DNA of 64,000 nt. It comes from CAIWHR01 sp963726775. GTDB lineage: Bacteria > Pseudomonadota > Gammaproteobacteria > Burkholderiales > Casimicrobiaceae. Where the stretch lies: the NCBI GenBank assembly GCA_963726775.1, contig CAVSDL010000008.1:186001-250000 (forward strand). Reading direction: 5' to 3'. This document shows, one piece after another, positions 33,248-44,044 of the stretch. The number at the start of each line of letters is the position of its first letter. Position 1 is the first letter of the stretch. The notes under the pieces were generated by a model, which worked only from the letters and a program-made list of their open reading frames with translations, was not told the DNA's origin and made no database searches. The position numbers and the translations under genes are program-made.

Positions 33248-34677
33248 TTCGCCCTCGTCGCCGTTCCGCCGTCGGCAACGGCCCGCTCGATGGCGCCGAG
33301 AAACTGCCGGCCGAGCACCACCGCGTTGTCGTAGGCGATGCCCCGCATGTTGAGCCGCGACACCAGCGCCTCCCGGTCGCGATCCTGCGTGACCGCCATC
33401 ACCGAGACATCGTAGAGGCCCTCGAACTCGCGGTACGCGCGGGCGCACCAGACCGCCCGCAGCAGCGGCCGGCCGCCGCTACCCTGGAACGCGAGGAAAT
33501 CCTCGTGGCAGCGCTGCGGTGTCAGCCGCTTGCGGCCCCAGCCGCCTGTCCAGGACGGCTCCAGCTGCTGCGATACGAACGCGGCGAACTGGAACGCGTT
33601 GAGGTCCACGCTGCGGACGTGCGAGTGCGTGAAGTCGACCTGTCCGGTCTGCAGGTCGCCGGCGATGAACAGCGACGTCCGCGAGCTGCAAAGGGTCGTG
33701 TTGACGAGCGCGCGCGGCTTGGGCGTGGCGTCGGCGTTGGTGCGCGCCCAGCAGTTCAGCCACGGCACCGCGCTTTCGGGCGCACGGTAGGGCCCGAACG
33801 TCGCGGGCCGGAATCCCGTGTCGGCGATCGAGCGGAAGAGTCCCGCCTGCCACGCGGTGAGTTGGCGCGTGATCTCGGCGCGCGCGTCTTGCGGCGTCAG
33901 CGCCACGCTCCCGCGGGCACGCTCGACGAGCACCGCCGCGTCGCGCGCGGGCACCAGAAAACTGACGAGCTCACCGCGTGTCTGCTTGGCGACGTTGACG
34001 CCGGCAACGCGTCCCTCGGCGGTGACCGTCGGCCCGCCGCTCATTCCGGGATTGAGTGCGCCGGAGAAGTGGATGCGCTCGTTGTAGCTGTAATCGACGA
34101 GTCCGTTGTACGTGCCCTCGACGATCGTGAATCCGAGGTCGAGCGGATTGCCCATCGCGAACAGGCGCTCGCCTTTGGTCATCGTGCCCGCCAGCGCGCG
34201 GGCGTCGAATTCGAAGTACGAAGGCAAGGGCCGTTCGAGGCGAACGACGGCGAGGTCGTTGACGACGTCGATGGCCTGGAGCTTCAGCGCGCCGTGCGCG
34301 CCGTCGGGCGCCGCGTACTCCAGCCGGTAGGTCGCGGGATCCAGCGCGTATTGCGAAACGACGTGGTAATTGGTGAGCGCCAACCCATCGGCGGTGACGA
34401 CCAGACCGGACCCGATCGACGACTGCCGGTCGGCGCTGTCGACCAGCGTGCGGATCTGCAACAGCCGCGGCTTGGCGCCGGCGTACACCGATTCCGCCGC
34501 CGCCGACATCGTTGCCGGCGCGGCGGCGGGCGTTGGTGTCGTTGCCGGTTGGGACACGGCCGTGTCCGTGCAGGCGGCCGCCGCGGCGATCAGGGCGGCA
34601 ATCCGGCAGATGCTTCGTGCCGGCGCGTCGGCGTGGCCGCCGCGACCGATCGGTTTACGGCCCTCGTGCAGCTGCAT
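33244..34677 (-). CDS. Trypsin-like serine protease lipoprotein with unknown C-terminal domain
   Basis: The 477-residue product starts MQLHEGRKPIGRGG, has a hydrophobic stretch ending in AAAAAC, where Cys36 is a candidate lipid anchor, then a trypsin-like (S1C/HtrA-type) domain with the triad His105 (LTNYHVVS), Asp141 (VVNDLAVVRL) and Ser213 (LNPGMSGGPTV). No PDZ domain follows. Instead, residues 280-477 form a domain I do not recognise, with four conserved-looking cysteines (WLNCWART, NTTLCSS, TPQRCHED, AVWCARA). The gene is coupled to the FHA membrane protein and follows DUF2970 by 12 bp downstream of the cyd genes. Confidence 0.82.
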   Translation of the reverse strand: MQLHEGRKPIGRGGHADAPARSICRIAALIAAAAACTDTAVSQPATTPTPAAAPATMSAAAESVYAGAKPRLLQIRTLVDSADRQSSIGSGLVVTADGLALTNYHVVSQYALDPATYRLEYAAPDGAHGALKLQAIDVVNDLAVVRLERPLPSYFEFDARALAGTMTKGERLFAMGNPLDLGFTIVEGTYNGLVDYSYNERIHFSGALNPGMSGGPTVTAEGRVAGVNVAKQTRGELVSFLVPARDAAVLVERARGSVALTPQDARAEITRQLTAWQAGLFRSIADTGFRPATFGPYRAPESAVPWLNCWARTNADATPKPRALVNTTLCSSRTSLFIAGDLQTGQVDFTHSHVRSVDLNAFQFAAFVSQQLEPSWTGGWGRKRLTPQRCHEDFLAFQGSGGRPLLRAVWCARAYREFEGLYDVSVMAVTQDRDREALVSRLNMRGIAYDNAVVLGRQFLGAIERAVADGGTATRAK

Positions 34678-34689
34678 GGCGCGGCGGCT

Positions 34690-34962
34690 TCAGGTCCCGC
34701 GCGTGATGAACATCACGAGGGCGACGAGCACCAGCACCAAAGCGAAGGCGAAGGCGACTCCGATGACGACGACGTGGTGCAATTTGATCGTGGCAGCGTC
34801 CCGGCGCATGTGGCGACCCTTGCGCACTCCGAAGAAGCTCCAGAACACAGCCCCAGCGACCTGTGCCAGTGTTGCCGGCGGCAGCGGCAGCGGCAGCGGC
34901 AGCGGCGGCGGCGGGTCGGCAGCGGGAGACGGAACGGGGAGCGCGGGATCGGGGGGAGTCAT
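34690..34962 (-). CDS. DUF2970 small membrane protein
   Basis: The 90-residue protein has a Pro/Leu-rich N-terminus (about 30 residues, PLPLPLPLPP) and then the DUF2970 pattern QVAGAVFWSFFGVRKGRH, followed by one hydrophobic span VVVIGVAFAFALVLVLVALV. DUF2970 proteins are short betaproteobacterial membrane proteins of unknown role, often near cytochrome oxidase genes. The Pro/Leu run comes from a GGCAGC tandem repeat in the DNA. ATG 34962 is chosen over longer upstream options. Confidence 0.8.
   Translation of the reverse strand: MTPPDPALPVPSPAADPPPPLPLPLPLPPATLAQVAGAVFWSFFGVRKGRHMRRDAATIKLHHVVVIGVAFAFALVLVLVALVMFITRGT
34880..34903 (+). repeat. GGCAGC hexanucleotide tandem repeat (4 units)
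   Basis: Four perfect copies of GGCAGC lie inside the DUF2970 gene and encode Leu-Pro units on the minus strand. Copy-number change would lengthen or shorten the proline-rich N-terminus by two residues per unit without a frameshift. Confidence 0.85.
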
Positions 34963-35045
34963 CGCTTCGCATGCGAGCGGGAGGAAGGCACGCTTCGCCG
35001 ATGGTATCACCTCGAATGCGGGTCGCCCGGAAGGGCGCCGCGGCG

Positions 35046-35201
35046 TCAGCTTGCCGTGACGTCCGGCTCCCCGGCGAACCGTTCGCGGATGCGGGACTCG
35101 TCGAGCTCGCCGAAGGTGTACGACGCTTCGAGCCACATCACGTTGATGATGCCGAACGCCAGTGCCGCACCGATCCCGAGTATCCACGTGAAATACCACA
35201 T
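35046..35201 (-). CDS. cydX: CydX, small subunit of cytochrome bd oxidase
   Basis: A 51-residue single-span protein too short for routine gene calls. It reads MWYFTWILGIGAALAFGIIN, then VMWLEASYTFGELDESR, matching CydX (cyd operon protein YbgT), which stabilises the hemes of cytochrome bd. GGAGGAG sits nine bases before the ATG. It lies 19 bp after cydB, the standard position. Confidence 0.93.
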   Translation of the reverse strand: MWYFTWILGIGAALAFGIINVMWLEASYTFGELDESRIRERFAGEPDVTAS

Positions 35202-35220
35202 CTGCGTCTCCTCCGGGCTG

Positions 35221-36369
35221 TCAGTAAAGCGAGTGGCCGCCTTCGCGCACGTGCCGTTCCGTGACCTTGCCGCGCATTACCCGGTACACCCAGCCGGTGT
35301 ACGCGAGGATCAGCGGCAGGAAGATCACGACGGCCCAGAACATGATCTGCAAAGTCCGCCGGCTGGACACCGCGTCCCACACGGTCAGTCCGCTCGCAAA
35401 GTGGCTCGACGAGGGCATGATGAACGGGAACAGCGAAAAGCCCGCGGTGAGCACGACGCCCGCGACGGCGATCGAGGACAGCGCGAAGGCGAGCCCGGCG
35501 CGATGCCGTGACGAAGCGAGGAGCGCCAGCAGCGCGCCGCCGAATCCCGCGAGCGGCGCCACCACCGTCCACGGGTGCTTCGCATAGTTGTACAGCCACG
35601 CCGCCGGCATCTGCTCGACGGTCTTCGCGAGCGGGACAAAGGCCGCGTCGGCCGGCGGCATGGTCACGATGCGATAGCCGTCGATGCCGGTGGCGATAGA
35701 GACGCCCGCGGCGGCAAACGCAAGGACGAACACTGCGCCCGCGATGCGTGCCCCGCGGATTGCGCGAGCCCGCACCGCGCCTTCCGTGCGGAGCTGCAGA
35801 TAGAGCGCGCCGTGCATCGTCAGTAGCGCGACGCTCACGGCCCCCGCGAGCAGTCCGAACGGATTGAGGAGTCCCCAGAAGGATCCGGTGTAGAACACGC
35901 GCTGGTCGCCGTCGAATTGGAACGGGACACCGAGGAAGAGATTGCCGAACGCGATGCCGAAGACGAGCGCCGGCACCGTGCCGCCCACGAAGAGTCCCCA
36001 ATCCCACGCGCTGCGCCAGCGCGGATCGGCAACCTTGCTGCGATAGTCGAAGCCGACGGGCCGGAGGAACAATGCGAACAAGGTCAGAATCAGCGCGATG
36101 TAAAAACCCGAAAACGCGGTGGCGTACACCAGCGGCCAGGCGGCAAACGTCGCGCCGCCGGCGGTGATGAACCAGACCTGGCTGCCTTCCCACGTCGGAC
36201 CGATCGTGTTGAGCACGACGCGCCGCTCGTCATCGCTCCGGGCGACGAAGGGCAGCAGCGTGCCGATGCCGAGATCCAGGCCGTCGAGAATTGCAAAGCC
36301 GACCAGGAGCAGCCCGATGACGAGCCACCAGATCAGCTTGAGCGTCGCGTAGTCGAAGACGTAGATCAT
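35221..36369 (-). CDS. cydB: CydB, cytochrome bd ubiquinol oxidase subunit II
   Basis: Subunit II of the bd-type quinol oxidase in the inner membrane. The 382-residue protein starts MIYVFDYATLKLIWWLVIGL, with ILDGLDLGIGTLLPFV, and TIGPTWEGSQVWFITAGGATF as typical CydB blocks, and about eight to nine hydrophobic spans. The length matches E. coli CydB (379). ATG 36369 overlaps the cydA stop (ATGA), so translation is coupled. Confidence 0.95.
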   Translation of the reverse strand: MIYVFDYATLKLIWWLVIGLLLVGFAILDGLDLGIGTLLPFVARSDDERRVVLNTIGPTWEGSQVWFITAGGATFAAWPLVYATAFSGFYIALILTLFALFLRPVGFDYRSKVADPRWRSAWDWGLFVGGTVPALVFGIAFGNLFLGVPFQFDGDQRVFYTGSFWGLLNPFGLLAGAVSVALLTMHGALYLQLRTEGAVRARAIRGARIAGAVFVLAFAAAGVSIATGIDGYRIVTMPPADAAFVPLAKTVEQMPAAWLYNYAKHPWTVVAPLAGFGGALLALLASSRHRAGLAFALSSIAVAGVVLTAGFSLFPFIMPSSSHFASGLTVWDAVSSRRTLQIMFWAVVIFLPLILAYTGWVYRVMRGKVTERHVREGGHSLY

Positions 36370-37934
36370 GCGGCGCCCGGTTCGCGTTCGGCTTCGCGCT
36401 GGTACCGGCCGGTGCCGAGGGAGGAGGGGCCGAGGCGCACGTACTTGAACATCAGATAGAGCTCGACGACGAGCAGCGCGGTGTAGAACGCCACGAATCC
36501 CCCGAGGCTGAACCAGAGCTGGCCCGTGGTGACAGACGACACCGAAAGGTGCGTTGGCAGCACCTCGCTGATCGACCAGGGCTGGCGACCGTATTCGGCG
36601 ACGATCCAGCCCAGCTCGATGGCGATCCACGGCAAGGGGATGCTCCACAGCGCGGCGTGCATGATCCAGCGGTTGGCGGCGAGGCGGCGGCGCGCGAGCA
36701 CGATGAACGCGGCGGCAAATACGAACAGCAGCCAGACGCCGACGCCGACCATGATCCGGAACGACCAGAACAGCGGCGCGACCCTCGGAATCGTGTCGTC
36801 GACCGCGGCGCGGATCTGCTCCGGCGTGGCGTCGACGACATCGGCCGTGTATTTCCGGAGCAGCAGACCGTAACCGAGATCTGCCTTCAGCTGCGCAAAC
36901 TCCGCGGCTGCTTCGGGAGAACGGTCGCCCGATTTGAGCCGCCGAAGCGCCGCGTAGGCCTTGATGCCGCTGCGGATGCGCGCTTCGTGCTCCTTCTTGA
37001 GTTCCTTGATGCCGGTGACCGGCGTATCGACGGAGCGGGTCGCGATCAGGCCCATGAGCCAGGGGATCTTGACCGCGAAGTGCGTCTTCTCCGCCGCCTG
37101 ATCGGGAAAGCCGATCACGGTGAAAGAGGCGGGCGGTCGTTCGGTCTCCCACTCGGCTTCGATGGCTGCCAGCTTCACTTTCTGCACCTCGCCCGTCGTG
37201 TACCCGGACTCGTCGCCGAGCACGATGACGGACAACACCGAGGCGAGGCCGAATCCGGCCGCGACGGCGAACGAACGCACCGCGAACGACGGATCGCGCA
37301 GCCGCAGCAGGTAATGCGACGAGATGCCGAGCACGAACATCGACGCCGCCACGTAACCCGCCGCGAGCGTGTGCACGAACTTCGGGCCGGCGACCGGGTT
37401 CCACAGCAGGTCGGCAAAGCTCGTGAGCTCCATGCGCATCGTGTCGACGTTGAATTCGGCGCCGACCGGGTTCTGCATCCACGCGTTGGCGATCAGGATC
37501 CACAGTGCGGACAGGTTCGACCCCAGCGCGACGAGAAACGTGACCATCAGGTGTTTCACCTTCGACAGCCGGTCCCATCCGAAAAAGAACAGGCCGACGA
37601 ACGTCGACTCGAGAAAGAACGCCATCAGCCCTTCGAGCGCCAGCGGTGCGCCGAAGATGTCGCCGACGTAATGGGAGAAATACGCCCAGTTGGTCCCGAA
37701 CTGGAATTCCATCGTGATGCCGGTGGTGATGCCCATCGCGAAGTTGATGCCGAAGAGCTTCCCCCAGAACTTCGTCATGTCGCGGTAGATTTCCTTGCCC
37801 GTCATCACGTACACCGATTCCATGATGACCAGGATCCAGGAAAGCCCCAGCGTCAGCGGGACGAACAGGAAGTGGTAGAGCGCCGTCGCGGCGAACTGCA
37901 GCCGCGAAAGTTCGACGACATCAATGGAGGGCAA
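36366..37934 (-). CDS. cydA: CydA, cytochrome bd ubiquinol oxidase subunit I
   Basis: Subunit I binds hemes b558, b595 and d and oxidises ubiquinol. I start it at TTG 37934 (MPSIDVVELSRLQFA): a perfect GGAGG lies six bases upstream and the resulting 522 residues equal the E. coli length. An in-frame ATG at 37967 would add 11 residues with no family match. His21 (ALYHFLF) is a heme ligand, and the conserved IVAEYGRQPWSISEVLPT is present. A Q-loop of long type lies around residues 240-380. The start lies inside the 3' end of cydP, so the genes overlap by 14 bp. Confidence 0.94.
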   Translation of the reverse strand: MPSIDVVELSRLQFAATALYHFLFVPLTLGLSWILVIMESVYVMTGKEIYRDMTKFWGKLFGINFAMGITTGITMEFQFGTNWAYFSHYVGDIFGAPLALEGLMAFFLESTFVGLFFFGWDRLSKVKHLMVTFLVALGSNLSALWILIANAWMQNPVGAEFNVDTMRMELTSFADLLWNPVAGPKFVHTLAAGYVAASMFVLGISSHYLLRLRDPSFAVRSFAVAAGFGLASVLSVIVLGDESGYTTGEVQKVKLAAIEAEWETERPPASFTVIGFPDQAAEKTHFAVKIPWLMGLIATRSVDTPVTGIKELKKEHEARIRSGIKAYAALRRLKSGDRSPEAAAEFAQLKADLGYGLLLRKYTADVVDATPEQIRAAVDDTIPRVAPLFWSFRIMVGVGVWLLFVFAAAFIVLARRRLAANRWIMHAALWSIPLPWIAIELGWIVAEYGRQPWSISEVLPTHLSVSSVTTGQLWFSLGGFVAFYTALLVVELYLMFKYVRLGPSSLGTGRYQREAEREPGAA

Positions 37935-38100
37935 CGGGAGCCTCCGCTGACGGAGTTGCGACGACATGGATTTCGACCTGCCGGGGGTCCATCGCCATGT
38001 GCGGTGCCGCAGGCGCGCGGAAGAAGGCGAACCACAGGCCTCCCAGCACCGTCGCCTTGATCACCAGGACGAGCGTGATATCGCGGGCAAGCAGGCTCAT
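37921..38100 (-). CDS. cydP: CydP, small accessory subunit of cytochrome bd oxidase
   Basis: A 59-residue single-span protein: MSLLARDITLVLVIKATVLG followed by GLWFAFFRAPAAPHMAMD, then a short hydrophilic tail. It matches the CydP family (putative small oxidase subunit) found upstream of cydAB in beta- and gammaproteobacteria. An upstream ATG at 38181 gives 86 residues, but the region before MSLL lacks family features. The 3' end overlaps the cydA TTG start, consistent with coupled translation. It is the first gene of the cydP-A-B-X unit and divergent from clpB. Confidence 0.82.
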   Translation of the reverse strand: MSLLARDITLVLVIKATVLGGLWFAFFRAPAAPHMAMDPRQVEIHVVATPSAEAPVALH

Positions 38101-38268
38101 TCTGTGCCAACGCCACCGCCCTGCACCGAGCAGTGACCCGTCGGCTGCCGGCAAGGATGGCGCGTGGCGCGAAGAGCTCATGGCCGGCCATTATTGCCTT
38201 CCCGCAGCCGGTCGTCGAGGGCGCGCCCTGGCACCGATGCGCCGACTTCCCGTCGAGCGCGCGCTGCG

Positions 38269-38296
38269 CTTGAAATCGGAAGTCAAGACCCCATGT
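38269..38296 (+). promoter_or_regulatory. Heat-shock (sigma-32) promoter of clpB
   Basis: CTTGAAA at 38269-38275 and CCCCATGT at 38289-38296 are separated by exactly 13 bases. This equals the RpoH consensus CTTGAAA-N11-14-CCCCATNT. Transcription would begin about 38303, giving a leader of about 23 bases before the clpB ATG. Confidence 0.93.
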
Positions 38297-38325
38297 CAAT
38301 TGCAGTCTTTAGGGAAGGGCGGATC

Positions 38326-40933
<2,608 letters not shown>

Positions 40934-41007
40934 ACGCGCGTTCGCGTAGATCGGGGAAGGCTTCTTGAAGTGACGTCACCTGCCCCGATGCCCGCGTATC
41001 GCGGCGT

Positions 41008-41355
41008 CTAGAAGTACGGTACCCAGCGCCGGTGGGCGGCGGTTGCGCCGACCGACGCGAACCATTCCGCGACGCGCGCGGCGAATCCGGGACGCCTCGA
41101 CGGGATCCACACTTCGTCGATGTGGCGGGCCAGCACGCAGACGATGGCGCTGTCCTGCGCTTCGACCAGCGTGAGGCCTCCGCGGTCGATCGTGAACGAA
41201 TCGCCGGCGGTCAGCACGATGTCGCGCGTGTCGTTCTCGAGCGTCAGCCACAGCGTGCCGCGCGTCACCCGCAGCGTCGTCCCGCGCGCGCCGTCGAGCT
41301 GTATCATCTCGCCAGCCGACAGTTCCCATACCTTGGTGTATCCGTTGCAAACCAT
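41008..41355 (-). CDS. DUF2917 protein
   Basis: The 115-residue protein has the DUF2917 pattern: WELSAGEMIQLDGARGTTLR, VTRGTLWLTLENDTRDIVL and TAGDSFTIDRGGLTLVEAQD, a cupin-like all-beta block. The C-terminal 40 residues are basic. DUF2917 genes commonly lie beside a LysR regulator in betaproteobacteria, and here the LysR gene is divergent. Function is unknown. AGGAGGT lies before ATG 41355. Confidence 0.85.
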   Translation of the reverse strand: MVCNGYTKVWELSAGEMIQLDGARGTTLRVTRGTLWLTLENDTRDIVLTAGDSFTIDRGGLTLVEAQDSAIVCVLARHIDEVWIPSRRPGFAARVAEWFASVGATAAHRRWVPYF

Positions 41356-41379
41356 GGCCTACCTCCTGATTCATGCGTA

Positions 41380-41389
41380 GAATGCATTC
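41380..41389. promoter_or_regulatory. Palindrome in the DUF2917-LysR divergent region
   Basis: GAATGCATTC, a perfect 10-bp palindrome, sits 25 bp before the DUF2917 start and overlaps a TAGAAT hexamer on the plus strand (41378-41383). Its position suits a LysR operator, but palindromes this short also arise by chance. Confidence 0.3.
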
Positions 41390-41524
41390 GAGGCCCGGCG
41401 GCCGCGCCTGGCCAGCCCGCTTCGCCGATGTCGCCCGGTGTGCTGTGGCAACGATCGGGAATTCTGGACGCGCCGGCGACGGCGCTCAAACGGTCTTTCG
41501 GAATGCCCGGCATGAGCCTGGCGC

Positions 41525-42487
41525 ATGCATAAATCACTGCGCACGCTGCCTTCGCTGGATTTCCTCAAGGGCTTCGAGGCGGCGGGCCGTCACCTTTCGT
41601 TTACGCGCGCCGCGGAGGAACTTTTTCTCACTCAGTCGGCGCTGTCGCGCCAGGTGCAATCGCTGGAGGAAGCGCTTGGCGTCGCCCTGTTCGAGCGCAA
41701 ACATCGCGCCCTGGCGCTGACGCCGGCGGGAGTCCTGTTCCTTCGCGACGTCGTCGCTGCGCTCAACATGCTGGGCTCCGCGGCCGAAACCGCGCGCGGT
41801 GCCGCTCGCGCGCCGGGCCTCACACTGTCGACGACGGTATCCTTTGCTTCGCTGTGGATCATCCCGCGGCTGTCCACGTTCCGCGCGCGCCATCCCGACA
41901 CGGAGGTCTACATTTCGGCGGACGACCGCCTCGTCGATCTCGGCCGCGGCGAAGTCGATGTGGCGATTCGTTACCTGGCGGATGCGAGGGCGCCGGAAGG
42001 GTCGTTGCGGCTCTTCGGCGAACGGCTGCTGCCCGTCGTCAGCCCCAAGCTCGTCCGCGGCGGCCGGTTGCCGCTCGCGAAACCCGCTGACCTCGCGCGC
42101 CATGTGCTGCTGCACCTGGACGATCCCGAAGGACGCACGCCCTGGCTTGAATGGAGCGTGTGGCTCACTTCGAACGGGCAGCCGGGGTTGAAGCCCGCCG
42201 GCGCGCTGCGATTCAGACTCTATGACCAGGTGATCCAGGCCGCGGTAGGCGGGCAAGGCGTCGCGCTCGGCCGCATACCGCTGATCGCCGAGCACCTGCG
42301 TGACCGTCGCCTCGTCGCGCCCTTTCCGAAGCGTTACGACTCCGCGCGTGGGTACTATGCGGTCACCGCCGCGCACGCGAGCGAGCGCACCGACGTCGCC
42401 GCATTCGTCGAATGGCTGCGCGAGGAGGCCGCGCGCGAACTCGGGTATCGCGACCAAGTCGGCGCGTCACGCAGGGTGCGGCGATGA
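41525..42487 (+). CDS. LysR-type transcriptional regulator, GcvA-like
   Basis: A 320-residue LysR regulator. The winged helix-turn-helix is at residues 8-67, with LKGFEAAGRHLSFTRAAEEL and FLTQSALSRQVQSLEEALGV as the recognition region, then LFERKHRALALTPAG. The effector domain starts near residue 95 with STTVSFASLWIIPRL, a phrase typical of the GcvA subgroup. The target is likely the divergent DUF2917 gene and itself. The stop overlaps the methyltransferase start (ATGA). Confidence 0.9.
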   Translation: MHKSLRTLPSLDFLKGFEAAGRHLSFTRAAEELFLTQSALSRQVQSLEEALGVALFERKHRALALTPAGVLFLRDVVAALNMLGSAAETARGAARAPGLTLSTTVSFASLWIIPRLSTFRARHPDTEVYISADDRLVDLGRGEVDVAIRYLADARAPEGSLRLFGERLLPVVSPKLVRGGRLPLAKPADLARHVLLHLDDPEGRTPWLEWSVWLTSNGQPGLKPAGALRFRLYDQVIQAAVGGQGVALGRIPLIAEHLRDRRLVAPFPKRYDSARGYYAVTAAHASERTDVAAFVEWLREEAARELGYRDQVGASRRVRR

Positions 42488-43074
42488 CCGAATTTGCGAG
42501 TCCGGGACCTGCGCATGGGACAGGGGGTCCGTCGCCGTGGATCCTCCGTTTCGCGCATCTGGTGCCGGCCGGGGCGCGCGTGCTCGATCTCGCCTGCGGG
42601 CGCGGCCGGCATGCACGTCTGTTTGCCGCGCGTGGCTGCAGCGTGCTTGCGGTCGACCGCGATGCCGAGGCGCTCGCCACGCTCGCGGGCGTGGATGGGG
42701 TCGAGTGTCGCGAGCTCGACCTCGAACGCAGGATGCAGCCGCTGGCGGGCGAGCACTTCGACGCGATCGTCGTCACCCACTACCTTCACCGGCCGCTGTT
42801 CCCGCATCTGCTCGAAGTGCTGGCCGACGACGGCGCGCTGCTCTACGAAACCTTCGCGCGCGGCAACGAGGCGTACGGCCGCCCGGCGAATCCGGACTTT
42901 CTGCTCGCTCCCGGCGAGCTGCTTCGGCAGGTGCGCGGACATCTCACACCGGTTGCATTCGAACAGGGCCGCCTGACCGGAGCGGAGGGGCAGGCGGTGG
43001 TTCAGCGGCTTGCGGCCGTCGGCGGCGGGCGGGCCTGGCCCACGCCTCTGGCGCCGGAGAAGGGCGCGGACTGA
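42484..43074 (+). CDS. Class I SAM-dependent methyltransferase
   Basis: A 196-residue methyltransferase, TehB-like in size. Motif I is VLDLACGRGRHARLFAARG at about residue 33, then AVDRDAEAL (motif II), and DAIVVTHYLHRPLFPHLLE (motif IV), LYETFARGNEAYGRP (post-motif). LYETFARGNE is a phrase seen in uncharacterised betaproteobacterial methyltransferases. No substrate can be named. It is translationally coupled to the LysR gene and precedes dapA by 62 bp. Confidence 0.85.
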   Translation: MTEFASPGPAHGTGGPSPWILRFAHLVPAGARVLDLACGRGRHARLFAARGCSVLAVDRDAEALATLAGVDGVECRELDLERRMQPLAGEHFDAIVVTHYLHRPLFPHLLEVLADDGALLYETFARGNEAYGRPANPDFLLAPGELLRQVRGHLTPVAFEQGRLTGAEGQAVVQRLAAVGGGRAWPTPLAPEKGAD

Positions 43075-43136
43075 ACCCCATCGGGCCCGCGCAGGTCGAA
43101 TGGAGTAAAATCACCCTTTTTCCTCGGCATTTCTCC

Positions 43137-44027
43137 ATGTTGACCGGCAGCATCGTCGCGATCGCGACGCCGATGCAGGATGGCGGCGACCTCGATTTCC
43201 CCGCGCTCGGCAAGCTGATCGATTTTCACGTCGCCAACGACACCGCGGGCATTGTCATCGTCGGCACCACGGGCGAATCACCCACCGTCGATTTCGACGA
43301 GCATTGCCTGCTGATCAAGACGGCCGTCGAAGAGGCGCGCGGTCGCCTTCCGGTGATTGCCGGTACGGGGGCCAACTCCACCGCGGAGGCGATCGAACTG
43401 ACCCTCTACGCGAAGAAGGTCGGCGCGAGCTGCTGCCTGTCGGTCGTCCCGTATTACAACAAGCCCACGCAGGAGGGCCTGTACCGCCACTTCCGCACCA
43501 TCGCGGAAAAGGTCGGCCTGCCGATGATTCTGTACAACGTGCCGGGACGCACGGTCGCGGATCTCGCCAACGAGACCGCACTGCGGCTGGCCAAGGTACC
43601 GGGCATCATCGGCATCAAGGACGCGACCGCCGATCTCGGTCGCGGCAGCGAGCTCATCCAGGCGCTCAACGCCATGGGCAGGCGCGATTTTGCCGTCTAC
43701 AGCGGCGAGGACATCACCGCGCTGCCGCTGATGCTGATGGGCGGCCATGGCGTTATTTCGGTCACCGCCAACGTCGCGCCGAAGCTGATGGCCGCGATGT
43801 GCGCGGCTGCGCTGGAAGGCGATGTCGCCCGTGCCCGGGCGTGCAACGACCGCCTGCTGCCGCTGCACCGGAATCTTTTCGTCGAGGCCAACCCGATCCC
43901 CGTCAAGTGGGCGCTCTCCGAAATGGGCCTCGTCAAGAACGCGTTGCGGCTGCCGCTGGTCCCGTTGTCCCCGTCCTGCCATGAGACCGTCCGCGACGCG
44001 ATGCGCGCCGCCGGCGCTCTCGCCTGA
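43137..44027 (+). CDS. dapA: DapA, 4-hydroxy-tetrahydrodipicolinate synthase
   Basis: DapA condenses pyruvate and aspartate semialdehyde in the lysine/diaminopimelate pathway. The 296-residue TIM-barrel protein has VGTTGESPT (Thr44, Thr45), Tyr107 in VPYYNKPTQEG, Tyr133 in YNVPGRTV, and the Schiff-base Lys161 in GIKDATAD. These numbers match the E. coli enzyme. It starts at ATG 43137 and is followed by bamC after 17 bp, as in many proteobacteria. Confidence 0.95.
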   Translation: MLTGSIVAIATPMQDGGDLDFPALGKLIDFHVANDTAGIVIVGTTGESPTVDFDEHCLLIKTAVEEARGRLPVIAGTGANSTAEAIELTLYAKKVGASCCLSVVPYYNKPTQEGLYRHFRTIAEKVGLPMILYNVPGRTVADLANETALRLAKVPGIIGIKDATADLGRGSELIQALNAMGRRDFAVYSGEDITALPLMLMGGHGVISVTANVAPKLMAAMCAAALEGDVARARACNDRLLPLHRNLFVEANPIPVKWALSEMGLVKNALRLPLVPLSPSCHETVRDAMRAAGALA

Positions 44028-44044
44028 CCAAGAAGGTATCCCGC

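Noticed and set aside
40970..40979. GTGACGTCAC palindrome after clpB
   Set aside because: Ten-base palindromes are expected dozens of times by chance in a window of this size and no promoter context is present.
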